Assembly: GCF_000227745.2 (NCBI RefSeq)
Contig: NC_018012.1
Location: forward strand, 1,211,478-1,275,477
Reading direction: 5' to 3'
Origin: Thiocystis violascens DSM 198
GTDB taxonomy: Bacteria; Pseudomonadota; Gammaproteobacteria; Chromatiales; Chromatiaceae
Length of the DNA stretch: 64,000 bases
The position numbers and the translations under genes are program-made. The number at the start of each line of letters is the position of its first letter. Position 1 is the first letter of the stretch. The notes under the pieces were generated by a model that worked only from the letters and a program-made list of their open reading frames with translations, was not told the origin of the DNA and did no database searches. Of the stretch, positions 27,439-35,418 are shown in pieces.

Positions 27439-28299
27439 ATGAAGGTCGCAATCTTTTCGGATGTGCAGGCCAATCTTCCCGCCATGGAGACGGCGGTGGA
27501 GCACATCCTCGCCTGGCATCCGGATCTGGTGGTCATGGCCGGCGATCTGGTCAACCGCGGCCCCAGCAGTCTGGGTTGTCTGGAGTTGTTCGACCAACTG
27601 CGCCGGGAACACGGCTGGCTCCCGGTCCAGGGCAATCACGAGACCTGGATCCAGCGTTGCGCCCGCGAGGCGCCCAAGACCGAGTTGGAGGAACAGATGC
27701 GGCGCTTCGCCGACTGGACCTATCGTCAGCTTCGGCCGAGGATCGCGGCGATGGAGCACTGGCCGGATCATCTGTGTTTTCATGGCGGCCGCGAGGACAC
27801 CTGGGTCCATGTGACCCATGGCACCATGACCAGCAATCGTCAAGGCATCTCGGCCAACGTCCCGGACGAGGATCTGCGGGATGCTCTGCCCCCGGACATC
27901 GCGCTCTTCGTCACCGCCCACACGCACCGCCCGCTGGAGCGCGTGCTCGACGGCACGCCGATCCTCAACGTCGGCTCGGTCGGCTCGCCCTTCGATGGCG
28001 ACCCGCGCGGCAGCTATGCCCTGCTGGAACTGCGCGCCGGCCGCTGGCGCTGGAAGATCGTCCGCTTCGAATATGATCGCGCGCGGGCCGAACGGGATTT
28101 TCGCGAATCCGGATTCATCGACGAAGGCGGACCGCTGGCCCGCATTCTGTTCGAGGAATGGCGCCGGGCCTGCCTCCTGATGCCGCGCTGGCGCCGCGAG
28201 TACGAACCGGCAGTGCTCGCCGGCGAACGCCCGCTGGAACCCGCCGTCGCGGCATTCCTCGCGGCACTGGACCGACCGGCCACCGAACACCAAGGTTGA
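27439..28299 (+). CDS. Calcineurin-like metallophosphoesterase
   Basis: 286 residues from ATG 27439. The dinuclear metal-site motifs are in order: FSDVQANL (usually D-x-H; here D-x-Q), MAGDLVNRGP, QGNHETW, VTHGTMTS and TAHTHRPL. The second residue of the first motif, normally His, is Gln, as in the YfcE/MJ0936-type subgroup, so activity is still expected. The C-terminal 80 residues extend past the usual fold and are helical. Substrate unknown (phosphodiester or nucleotide). Confidence 0.88.
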   Translation: MKVAIFSDVQANLPAMETAVEHILAWHPDLVVMAGDLVNRGPSSLGCLELFDQLRREHGWLPVQGNHETWIQRCAREAPKTELEEQMRRFADWTYRQLRPRIAAMEHWPDHLCFHGGREDTWVHVTHGTMTSNRQGISANVPDEDLRDALPPDIALFVTAHTHRPLERVLDGTPILNVGSVGSPFDGDPRGSYALLELRAGRWRWKIVRFEYDRARAERDFRESGFIDEGGPLARILFEEWRRACLLMPRWRREYEPAVLAGERPLEPAVAAFLAALDRPATEHQG

Positions 28300-28332
28300 T
28301 TTCTGGAAATGACTTGACCAAGCGTCAAACCT

Positions 28333-28414
28333 CGTAGGAGCCCGCTTGCGGGCGACGGAGGCGCGCATGGAAGGCGTCTTGGCGAATCGCGTCGCCCGCA
28401 AGCGGGCTCCTACG
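28333..28414. repeat. REPIN-like element: two inverted REP units
   Basis: A 25-bp sequence at 28333-28357 (core GTAGGAGCCCGCTTGCGGGC) is repeated perfectly in inverted orientation at 28390-28414, with a 32-bp spacer. Each arm itself folds into a hairpin (GCCCGC-TT-GCGGGC). This is the architecture of REPINs, non-autonomous elements mobilised by RAYT transposases. The core resembles the Pseudomonas REP sequence GTAGGAGCGGGCTTGCCCGC. No RAYT gene is in the window. It lies in the gap between a phosphoesterase gene and hslO. Confidence 0.88.
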
Positions 28415-28441
28415 GGTGGGCTCTTTCACGGAAATCGCCTA

Positions 28442-28483
28442 GCCATTAACCATTAGCCACCGACCACTGACCACTGACCACCA
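28442..28483. repeat. Short direct-repeat tract upstream of hslO
   Basis: Two runs of near-identical 7-bp units lie end to end: CATTAAC/CATTAGC, then CCACCGA, CCACTGA, CCACTGA, CCACCAG. The tract stops two bases before the hslO start codon and occupies the place where a ribosome binding site should be, so no Shine-Dalgarno is visible for hslO. Function unknown. Confidence 0.7.
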
Positions 28484-28485
28484 GA

Positions 28486-29358
28486 ATGACCGACTCCGAC
28501 ACACTCTCGCGTTTCCTGTTCGAGCACACCGGCATTCGCGGCAACCTGGTGCACCTGGACGCCAGTTGGCGCGCGGTGCTGGCGACCCACGCCTATCCGG
28601 ACAGCGTGCGCGGTCCGCTCGGCGAGGCGCTGGCCGCGGTCGCGCTGCTCGCCGCCACCATCAAGTTCGACGGCTCGCTCATCCTGCAGGCCCAGGGCAC
28701 CGGACCCATGCGTACCCTCGTCGCCCAGGCGACCCATGAGCGCACGGTACGCGGACTCGCCACCTGGAACGGCGACGTGCCCGCGACGGGCGAACTGGCC
28801 GATCTGTTCGGCCCTGGGCGCCTGGTGCTGACCATCAAGCGCCATCAGGGCGAGCCTTATCAGGGCATCGTCCCCCTCGAAGGATGCACTCTGTCGGCGG
28901 CCATCGAACGCTATTTCAGCGATTCCGAACAACTGCCGACCCGCTTGTGGCTCGCGGCGACCGGCCAGCGCGCCGCCGGTCTACTGCTTCAGCGGCTCCC
29001 GAGCGACAGCCTGGGCAACGAGGACTGGGAACGGATCTGCCTGCTCGCGGACACCTTGACGCCGGCGGAACTGATCGACCTCCCTGGCGGCCGGCTGCTC
29101 TACCGGCTCTTTCATGAAGAGCCGGTGCGCTTGTTCGAGCCGGATCCCCTCGCCTTCCGTTGCGGCTGTTCGCGAGCGCGCATCGAGGAGATGATCCGAT
29201 TACTGGGCGAGGTTGAAGTGAACGAGATCCTCGACGAACAGGGCACGGTCCTGGTCAACTGCGAATTCTGCAATCGCGAATATCGCCTGGACAGGGTGGA
29301 TGCCCGCCAACTCTTCGCCGAACACACCCATCATGCGCCGCCAGCGTCGCAGCACTGA
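28486..29358 (+). CDS. hslO: Redox-regulated chaperone Hsp33
   Basis: 290 residues. Holdase activated by oxidation. The N-terminal domain has FLFEHTGIRGNLVHLDASW and the typical GTGPMRTLVAQ. The C-terminal zinc switch is intact, with four cysteines in FRCGCSRARIEEM and VNCEFCNREYRL. Its 3' end overlaps the convergent scpB by 28 bp. No ribosome binding site is evident because the upstream repeat tract runs up to the start. Confidence 0.95.
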   Translation: MTDSDTLSRFLFEHTGIRGNLVHLDASWRAVLATHAYPDSVRGPLGEALAAVALLAATIKFDGSLILQAQGTGPMRTLVAQATHERTVRGLATWNGDVPATGELADLFGPGRLVLTIKRHQGEPYQGIVPLEGCTLSAAIERYFSDSEQLPTRLWLAATGQRAAGLLLQRLPSDSLGNEDWERICLLADTLTPAELIDLPGGRLLYRLFHEEPVRLFEPDPLAFRCGCSRARIEEMIRLLGEVEVNEILDEQGTVLVNCEFCNREYRLDRVDARQLFAEHTHHAPPASQH

Positions 29359-29930
29359 GGGCGATTGGGATCGCTGGACTTCAGTTCCTCGCCCAAAAAG
29401 GAATCGGGATCGCGGATCGCGGCCAGCGGCGGCAGGTCGTTGAGCGAACGCAGGCCGAAATAGTCCAGGAACTTGCGGGTGGTGGCATAGAGCGCGGGCC
29501 GTCCGGGCACGTCGCGATGTCCGACCACCCTCACCCACTCGCGTTCGGTGAGCGTCTTGATGATGTTGGTGCTGACGGCGACCCCGCGGATGTCCTCGAT
29601 CTCGCCGCGGGTGATGGGTTGACGGTAGGCGATCAGGGACAGCGTCTCCAGCAGCGCGCGCGAATACCGGGGCGCCTTTTCGTCCCACAGACGCGCGACC
29701 CAGGGCGCGACGCTCGCGCGCACCTGGATGCGATAACCGCTGGCGATCTCCACGAGTTCGATCCCGCGCGTCCGATAGTCGGTCTCCAGCTCCCGAATCG
29801 CGTCCAGAAGCAGGGGTCGCTCCGGGCGCTCCTCCTCGGGGAAAAGTTCCAGAATGCGATCCAGGGTCAGTGGGCCGCCAAAGGCAATCAGCGCCGCCTC
29901 AGCGATCTGTTTAAGCGAGGGCGAGGTCAT
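29331..29930 (-). CDS. scpB: Segregation and condensation protein B
   Basis: 199 residues from ATG 29930. Kleisin-associated winged-helix protein that works with ScpA and SMC in chromosome organisation. Signature stretches are QIAEAALIAFGGPLTLDRIL, ETLSLIAYRQPITRGEIEDI, RGVAVSTNIIKTL and YATTRKFLDYFGLRSLNDLP. It overlaps the scpA end by 20 bp. The usual next gene, an rsuA/rluB pseudouridine synthase, is absent. Confidence 0.95.
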   Translation of the reverse strand: MTSPSLKQIAEAALIAFGGPLTLDRILELFPEEERPERPLLLDAIRELETDYRTRGIELVEIASGYRIQVRASVAPWVARLWDEKAPRYSRALLETLSLIAYRQPITRGEIEDIRGVAVSTNIIKTLTEREWVRVVGHRDVPGRPALYATTRKFLDYFGLRSLNDLPPLAAIRDPDSFLGEELKSSDPNRPQCCDAGGA

Positions 29931-30705
29931 CGGGCTCCAGGTGTGTCGACTCGCGTAGCCGGACATGGATGGGCGCGTAGGGCGCGGTCTGAACCAGTTC
30001 CAGGATGCTGGATTTGATCAGTTCCAGCAGGGCCAGAAAGGTGACGACCGCGCCCGGACGACCTTCGTCCAGCTCGAAAAGTTCGGTGAAACAGAGAAAG
30101 CCGCCGCCATGCAGCCGCTCCATCACCCGGGACATGCGCTCGCGCAGCGAGAGCGATTCCTTTTCGACCCGGTGGCTGGTGAAGAGATCGGCGCGCGAGA
30201 GCACGCCACGCAGCGCCAGCAACAATTCTCGCAGATCGACCTCGGGCGGCACCCGTTGCGAATGGCCCGGCGGGATCTCGGCATGGACGGCGAAGACATC
30301 CCGTTCCAGTCGCGGCAGTGTGTCGAGATCCTGCGCGGCCTGCTTGAAGCGTTCGTATTCCTGAAGGCGGCGGATCAGCTCGGCGCGCGGGTCGCCCTCC
30401 TCGTCTTCTCCCGCCTCACTGGAGCGCGGCAGCAGCATCCGCGATTTGATCTCGGCCAGCATCGCGGCCATGACCAGATACTCGGCCGCCAGTTCCAGCC
30501 GCAGTTCGGTCATCAGATCCACGTATTCCATGTATTGCGCGGTGATGTCGGCGATCGAGATGTCCAGGATATCGAGATTCTGGCGCTTGATCAGATAGAG
30601 CAACAGGTCGAGCGGTCCCTCGAAGGCATCGAGAAAGACCTCCAGCGCGTCCGGCGGGATGTAGAGATCCAGCGGGAGCTTCAGGAGCGGCGCGCCCTGC
30701 ACCAT
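29911..30705 (-). CDS. scpA: Segregation and condensation protein A (kleisin)
   Basis: About 264 residues from ATG 30705. Kleisin bridging SMC heads. The N-terminal core LEVFLDAFEGPLDLLLYLIK and NLDILDISIADITAQYMEYV, and the C-terminal winged helix (AVVTFLALLELIKSSILELV), are typical. The frame stays open to 30960, but those extra 85 codons include three near-identical palindromes and do not look like ScpA, so the start near the conserved core is preferred. No strong ribosome binding site precedes ATG 30705, and ATG 30879 is an alternative. Confidence 0.88.
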   Translation of the reverse strand: MVQGAPLLKLPLDLYIPPDALEVFLDAFEGPLDLLLYLIKRQNLDILDISIADITAQYMEYVDLMTELRLELAAEYLVMAAMLAEIKSRMLLPRSSEAGEDEEGDPRAELIRRLQEYERFKQAAQDLDTLPRLERDVFAVHAEIPPGHSQRVPPEVDLRELLLALRGVLSRADLFTSHRVEKESLSLRERMSRVMERLHGGGFLCFTELFELDEGRPGAVVTFLALLELIKSSILELVQTAPYAPIHVRLRESTHLEPDDLALA

Positions 30706-30991
30706 GGCGAAGGGGAGTTCCTGGTGAACACCGATGGGCGCGGTAGCGGGCGGACTGTCTCCGTTGTCCGGTGGCGGCGCCCCCAACCCGGAACGGTTGT
30801 CTCGCAGTCGGGATCTTGGCGGTAACTCGACCTTTGTTGGAAGTGCCGACAATGTGTCGGCGAGTAGCGAGGCTGACATTCTGTCAGCGTTTTCTGATTC
30901 GGCGTTCTCTGAATGAGTGTGGGGCATCCGTCGGCATTCCGCATGAATAGCCGACAACATGTCGGCGTTCCCATGGTTGGCGATCGCAGGA
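30706..30991. other. trpS-scpA gap, open in the scpA frame but probably non-coding
   Basis: 286 bp. It holds the three palindromes described separately and a proline/glycine-rich stretch if translated. No promoter for scpA was recognised. The absence of stop codons is not informative in DNA this GC-rich. An extended ScpA reading through it cannot be excluded. Confidence 0.5.
30845..30966. repeat. Three 17-bp palindromes, consensus GCYGACA-N3-TGTCRGC
   Basis: Perfect 7-3-7 inverted repeats occur at 30845-30861 (GCCGACAATGTGTCGGC), 30872-30888 (GCTGACATTCTGTCAGC) and 30950-30966 (GCCGACAACATGTCGGC). They lie 27 and 78 bp apart, in the gap between trpS and the ScpA core. In the second, both arms change together (C to T, G to A), so pairing is kept. 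If read as protein, all three fall in the scpA frame and give A-D-x-(L/M)-S-A. They may be protein-binding sites, RNA hairpins or a small repeat family. Confidence 0.8.
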
Positions 30992-32209
30992 TCAGGCCAT
31001 GACCAGCGACATGGCGTGCCGTACCTCTTCGAGCGTCTCGCGCGCGACGTCGCGCGCCTTCTCGCAGCCTTCGTTGAGGACGCTTCGCACCAGTTCGGGC
31101 TGAGCCTCGTATTCCAGCGCGCGCGCCTGAATCGGCATCAACTCGGCGAGCACGCCGTCGACGATGGGCTGCTTGCATTCGAGACAGCCGATCCCCGCCG
31201 AACGGCAACCCTGCTGGACCCAATCGCGCACCTGCTCGTTGGAGTAGACCTGGTGGAACTGCCACACCGGACACTTTTCCGGCTCGCCGGGATCGGTGCG
31301 GCGCACGCGGGCGGGATCGGTCGGCATGGTCCGCAGCGCTTTTTCCACCTCGGCGGGCGTGTCCCGCAACGAGATGGTGTTGCGGTAGGACTTGGACATC
31401 TTCTGCCCGTCCAGCCCCGGCATTTTGGACGCCTTGGTGAGCAGCGGCTGCGGCTCGGGCAGGATGACGCGACCGCCGCCCTCCAGATAGCCGAGCAGAC
31501 GCTCGCGGTCGGAGAGCGTGATATTGCCCTGCCCCTCGACCAGCGCGCGGGCGACCTCCAACGCCTCCTGATCGCCCTGTTCCTGATAGCGGCGCTTGAG
31601 ACTGTCGAAGAGCTTGGCGTTCTTCTTGCCCATCTTGCGCTTGGCCTCCTCGGCCTTGTCCTCGAAGCCCGGCTCGCGTCCGTAGAGATGATTGAAGCGA
31701 CGCGCGACCTCGCGGGTCAATTCGACATGGGCGACCTGATCCTCGCCCACCGGCACCTGTCCGGCCTTGTAGACGAGGATGTCGGCGCTCTGGAGCAGCG
31801 GATAGCCCAGAAACCCGTAGGTCGCCAGATCGCGTTCCTTGAGCCGTTCCTGCTGATCCTTGTAGGTCGGCACCCGTTCCAGCCAGCCCAGCGGGGTAAT
31901 CATGGAGAGCAGCAGATGCAGTTCGGCATGCTCGGGTACCCGCGACTGGACGAAGATGGTCGCCGAGCCCGGATTGATCCCAGCGGCCAGCCAGTCGATC
32001 ACCAACTCACGGGTGCTCTCCGGGATGATCGAGGGATCCTCGTAATGGGTGGTGAGCGCGTGCCAGTCGGCGACGAAGAAGAAGCACTCGTACTCGTGCT
32101 GCAACTCCAGCCAGTTTTTCAGGACACCATGATAGTGGCCGAGATGCAGCCGGCCCGTGGGACGCATGCCCGAAAGCACGCGCGCGTGTTGTGCGGAGGC
32201 AGAAGCCAA
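30992..32209 (-). CDS. trpS: Tryptophan--tRNA ligase
   Basis: 405 residues from a TTG start at 32209, preceded by GAGGTT at good distance and giving the expected short lead into the class I signature (SGMRPTGRLHLGHYHG, the HIGH-type motif). The KMSKS motif is GLDGQKMSKSYRN. Other typical segments are FVADWHALTTHY and YPLLQSADILVYKAGQVPVGEDQ. It contains an insertion of about 60 residues around KRRYQEQGDQEALEVARALV, as in the longer Pseudomonas-type enzymes. The next ATG lies inside the HIGH region, so the TTG start is well supported. Confidence 0.94.
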   Translation of the reverse strand: MASASAQHARVLSGMRPTGRLHLGHYHGVLKNWLELQHEYECFFFVADWHALTTHYEDPSIIPESTRELVIDWLAAGINPGSATIFVQSRVPEHAELHLLLSMITPLGWLERVPTYKDQQERLKERDLATYGFLGYPLLQSADILVYKAGQVPVGEDQVAHVELTREVARRFNHLYGREPGFEDKAEEAKRKMGKKNAKLFDSLKRRYQEQGDQEALEVARALVEGQGNITLSDRERLLGYLEGGGRVILPEPQPLLTKASKMPGLDGQKMSKSYRNTISLRDTPAEVEKALRTMPTDPARVRRTDPGEPEKCPVWQFHQVYSNEQVRDWVQQGCRSAGIGCLECKQPIVDGVLAELMPIQARALEYEAQPELVRSVLNEGCEKARDVARETLEEVRHAMSLVMA

Positions 32210-32223
32210 GGGGGAACCTCGCG

Positions 32224-32895
32224 TCAGAAATGGAAGAGTGTTTTCACGGCGCCGGCGCCAGGCAGGAGATCGACGACGCCGATCACGAGCGGAAACAGAA
32301 TGGAACCGAGCAATCCAGTGGCCAGCAGCGCCAGCAGGATGACAAGCCCAAAGGGCTCCAGCCGGGAAAAATAGACGGCAAGGCGTGGCGGCAGGAGCGA
32401 ATTCAACACCCGTCCGCCATCCAGGGGCAACAGTGGCACCAGATTCAGGACCATGAGAAAGACGTTGATCAGAATGCCCGCGGCGCCCATGTAAATCAGC
32501 GGCAGCGCAACCCATTGACTGGTCGGCATGAGCAGCAGGCCCAGTTGAATCATCAAACCCCAGAGCAGCGCCATGAAGAGGTTGGCGCCCGGCCCGGCCA
32601 CTGCCACCAGCGCCATGTCGCGCCGGGGATGACGCAGATTGCGCCAGTTGACCGGCACCGGCTTGGCCCAGCCGAACAGCATTCCGGTGAACAGAAAGGT
32701 CAGCGAGGGCACCAGGATAGTCCCGACCGGATCGATATGCCGGATGGGATTGAAGGTCACGCGCCCGAGCATGGAGGCGGTCTTGTCGCCGAGCCGATTC
32801 GCGACCCAGCCGTGGGCGGCCTCGTGCACGGTGATCGCGAAAATGACCGGGATGGCCAACACGGCCAGAAGTTGCATCTGATTAAGCGTTTCCAT
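32224..32895 (-). CDS. Site-2 protease family membrane metalloprotease (M50)
   Basis: 223 residues, about five to six membrane helices. The zinc motif is ITVHEAAHGWVA (HExxH) and the third ligand is in LVPLLPLDGGRVLNSLLPP. This short group without PDZ or CBS domains commonly sits next to trpS and yciO in gammaproteobacteria; its substrate is not established. Its ATG overlaps the end of the yciO gene, so translation is coupled. Confidence 0.92.
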   Translation of the reverse strand: METLNQMQLLAVLAIPVIFAITVHEAAHGWVANRLGDKTASMLGRVTFNPIRHIDPVGTILVPSLTFLFTGMLFGWAKPVPVNWRNLRHPRRDMALVAVAGPGANLFMALLWGLMIQLGLLLMPTSQWVALPLIYMGAAGILINVFLMVLNLVPLLPLDGGRVLNSLLPPRLAVYFSRLEPFGLVILLALLATGLLGSILFPLVIGVVDLLPGAGAVKTLFHF

Positions 32896-33518
32896 TATTC
32901 CTCGAAGAGGGTCGCGTCGCCCTTGCCAAGTCGGACCAGCGCCGGGGGGTCGGCGGTCATGTCCACCACGGTGGTCGGCTCCAGGCCGCAGAAACCGCCG
33001 TCGATCACCAGGTCGACATGCTTGTCGAGCAGTTCGCGCATTTCATAGGGATCCGTCAGCGGTTGATCGTCATCCGGCAGAATCAGCGTGGTGCTCAGGA
33101 TGGGTTGATTGAGTTCGGTCAGCAGCGCGCGACAGATTTCATGATCGGGCACCCGGATGCCGATCGCCTTGCGCTTGGGGTGCAGCAGGCGTCGCGGCAC
33201 TTGCTTGGTGGCCTCGTGAATGAAGGTGTAAGGGCCGGGCGTCAAGGTTTTCAGCAACCGGAACGCCTGATTGTCGATGCGGGCATAGGTGGTGATCTCG
33301 GAAAGATCGCGGCAGACCAGGGTGAAATTGTGCTTGTCATCCAGCCGACGGAGGCGGCGGATACGCTCCATGGCCGATTTCTCGCCGATCTGACAGCCCA
33401 AGGCATAGGACGAATCGGTCGGATAGACCACCACGCCGCCTTCCAGCAGAATCTCGACCGCCCGGCGCACCAGCCGCGCCTGTGGGTTTTCCGGATGAAT
33501 TTGAAAGAATTGCGCCAT
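32895..33518 (-). CDS. yciO: YciO/Sua5-type threonylcarbamoyl-AMP synthase family protein
   Basis: 207 residues. The YrdC-like fold is marked by GGVVVYPTDSSYALGCQIG, RRLDDKHNFTLVCRDLSEI, PGPYTFIHEATKQVPRRLLH, KRKAIGIRVPDH and the terminal TTVVDMTADPPALVRLGKGD. YciO paralogs share the fold with TsaC/Sua5, which makes threonylcarbamoyl-AMP for tRNA t6A; whether YciO does so in vivo is debated. Co-directional with the PHP and M50 genes. Confidence 0.9.
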   Translation of the reverse strand: MAQFFQIHPENPQARLVRRAVEILLEGGVVVYPTDSSYALGCQIGEKSAMERIRRLRRLDDKHNFTLVCRDLSEITTYARIDNQAFRLLKTLTPGPYTFIHEATKQVPRRLLHPKRKAIGIRVPDHEICRALLTELNQPILSTTLILPDDDQPLTDPYEMRELLDKHVDLVIDGGFCGLEPTTVVDMTADPPALVRLGKGDATLFEE

Positions 33519-33545
33519 GTCGATTCCTTATCCTCTCGACTCCAA

Positions 33546-34427
33546 TCAGGCGACGCCAAGCGCGGCCAGGGGCGGTGCACAGTGGCTCTCCAGGTCGGGC
33601 CAATCGTGCCAGATCGGGATGCAACCCTCCGGCAGCGGCGGCAGACGACCGAGTTCGAGCCAGGGATTTTCCGGCCCATGAAAATCCGACCCCTTGGATG
33701 CGAGCAGACGTTGTTCGCGCGCATGGCGCGCGAAGGTAAAGGCGTCATCCCGGCTGTGACTGCCGGTCACCACCTCGACCGCCGCGCCGCCGAGTTCGCG
33801 AAATTCGCCGAGCAGACGCTGTATCCGGGTGCGCGTCAGTCCGTAGCGGGCCGGATGGGCGATCACCGCCTGACCGCCGGCCGCGCGAATCCAGCCGACC
33901 GCTGCCTCCAGGGTCGCCCATTGTCCGGCGACATGGCCCGGTTTGCCGCTGACGAGAAAACGCTTGAAGACCTCGGCGTTGTCGGCGGCCAACCGCTGAC
34001 CCACCAGAAAACGGGCGAAATGCGTGCGGCCGATCAGGATTCCGTTGGAAAGCGCACGCGCTCCCTCATACGCCTGATCGATGCCATGCTTCGCCAGCCG
34101 GCGCCCGATTTCCTCGGCCCGCCAGGCGCGAAACTCCATCAAACCAGCGAGCCCGGCCTGAAGCAACGGGTTCTCGATGTCGAGATTCAAACCCACGACA
34201 TGCACGGTGCGCGCACCCCAGGTCACCGAAATCTCGGCCCCTGGAATCAAGGCGATCCCCAGGTCACGGGCGGCCGCATCGGCCTCCGCCACGCCCTCGG
34301 TCGTATCGTGATCGGTGAGCGCCATCACGGTCACGCCAGCGGCCGCGGCGCGGCGCACCAGCGCGTCAGGCGTCAGGGTGCCGTCGGACGCGGTCGAGTG
34401 AGTGTGCAAATCATGCTTGGAGTTCAT
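33546..34427 (-). CDS. PHP-domain phosphoesterase (RNase AM / YciV type)
   Basis: 293 residues. PHP trinuclear metal site motifs: DLHTHSTASDGTLTPDALV, ALTDHDTTEGVAEA, PGAEISVTW, VHVVGLNLD, IAHPARY and SKGSDFHGPE. This composition and length match YciV/RNase AM, which removes 5' nucleotides from RNA ends and dephosphorylates 3',5'-nucleotide bisphosphates. It is first in the run PHP, yciO, M50 protease, trpS. Confidence 0.9.
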   Translation of the reverse strand: MNSKHDLHTHSTASDGTLTPDALVRRAAAAGVTVMALTDHDTTEGVAEADAAARDLGIALIPGAEISVTWGARTVHVVGLNLDIENPLLQAGLAGLMEFRAWRAEEIGRRLAKHGIDQAYEGARALSNGILIGRTHFARFLVGQRLAADNAEVFKRFLVSGKPGHVAGQWATLEAAVGWIRAAGGQAVIAHPARYGLTRTRIQRLLGEFRELGGAAVEVVTGSHSRDDAFTFARHAREQRLLASKGSDFHGPENPWLELGRLPPLPEGCIPIWHDWPDLESHCAPPLAALGVA

Positions 34428-34637
34428 CGCGCTAGTTTAACCGAAGGCGCGAGACCGCGTGAGCGCATCGGCAAGACGGAGATCCATCGAGTTGCTATGC
34501 TTTCAGTTCGCGTCCCGCCGATCGTCGAGAGTCAGCGCAAGGCGAAGGCCGCTTACAAGGATGCATTGCACGCTGGACGCGGTTTAAGCTCGTTCGCGAT
34601 CACGCCGTTGTTTTGTATCAAGAGATGCTTGCTCGCC

Positions 34638-35384
34638 ATGCTGCCACCCATCGATATGTCCTACATCGCGGACCAGCTCGTCGAATCTGGCGACGAGATT
34701 CTGCGCGCCTTCGATGAATCGGAAACGCCCATCGAGCCGAATCCACGAGTGATCCTGATCGGGCTCGAACGCCTGTTCGACCTCATCCGCGCCGCCGAAC
34801 AGGATACGCTGGAGGAATCCGCCCGCGCACTCCGCGACGCCACCGGCTCGGAGCCCGCGGTTCTCCTCGATCATGGGATCGCTCTGCTCATCCAACTCGC
34901 CGAGTTGGCCAGACGTCTGAACCTGCCGCCGCAGGCGCGCGCCCTTGAGCGACTCACGCTCCCGTTCTGCTGCTGGCTGCTTCGCCGCGGCGGCGAGCTG
35001 TCGCATCCGGAACCCGTTATCAATGCTACCGCCGAACTGGCCAACAGCCTTCGCGAACCCGATCAACTCGTGGAGCTTTTCGGGCTCATGCGGGAAATCA
35101 TCGACGGCATCGGCCTCGAACGCGCGCTGGAATCGGAAACGACAAACCCCGCGCGACCCTGGCGCGTCCTGCTGCTCAACCGCGCCATTGTCGCCACCCG
35201 CAGCCACCAGCCCGCGCTGATGGAAGAGGCCTTTGCCGACGTCGTTGAGCATCTGCCAGAAGACGCGCCGGATTTTTTCCGGGAGGGTATCGGTCAGATG
35301 GAAGCGCGGAATTACCCGGCTCAGGTGCGCGAGGTCATGCAGCGTTATTTCGATCGCTGGTGCACGGGGCAGCGGTTGCATTGA
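34638..35384 (+). CDS. Protein of unknown function, predicted helical
   Basis: About 248 residues from ATG 34638 (ATG 34656 is possible). The frame is open from 33018, but that part is the reverse shadow of the PHP and yciO genes. The real part has few charged loops and repeated leucine-rich helices (IALLIQLAELARRLNLPPQA, LANSLREPDQLVELFGLMRE), suggesting an alpha-helical repeat fold. I recognise no named domain. It is convergent with the chemoreceptor gene and divergent from the PHP gene. Confidence 0.65.
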   Translation: MLPPIDMSYIADQLVESGDEILRAFDESETPIEPNPRVILIGLERLFDLIRAAEQDTLEESARALRDATGSEPAVLLDHGIALLIQLAELARRLNLPPQARALERLTLPFCCWLLRRGGELSHPEPVINATAELANSLREPDQLVELFGLMREIIDGIGLERALESETTNPARPWRVLLLNRAIVATRSHQPALMEEAFADVVEHLPEDAPDFFREGIGQMEARNYPAQVREVMQRYFDRWCTGQRLH

Positions 35385-35418
35385 TCCAAACCCGGCCCTG
35401 CCAGCGTTTGGCTTCAAG

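Noticed and set aside
33018-34637. Long forward open frame continuing into the unknown gene at 34638
   Set aside because: It lies on the opposite strand of the clearly real yciO and PHP genes, and its translation has no protein-like pattern; only the part after 34638 is kept.
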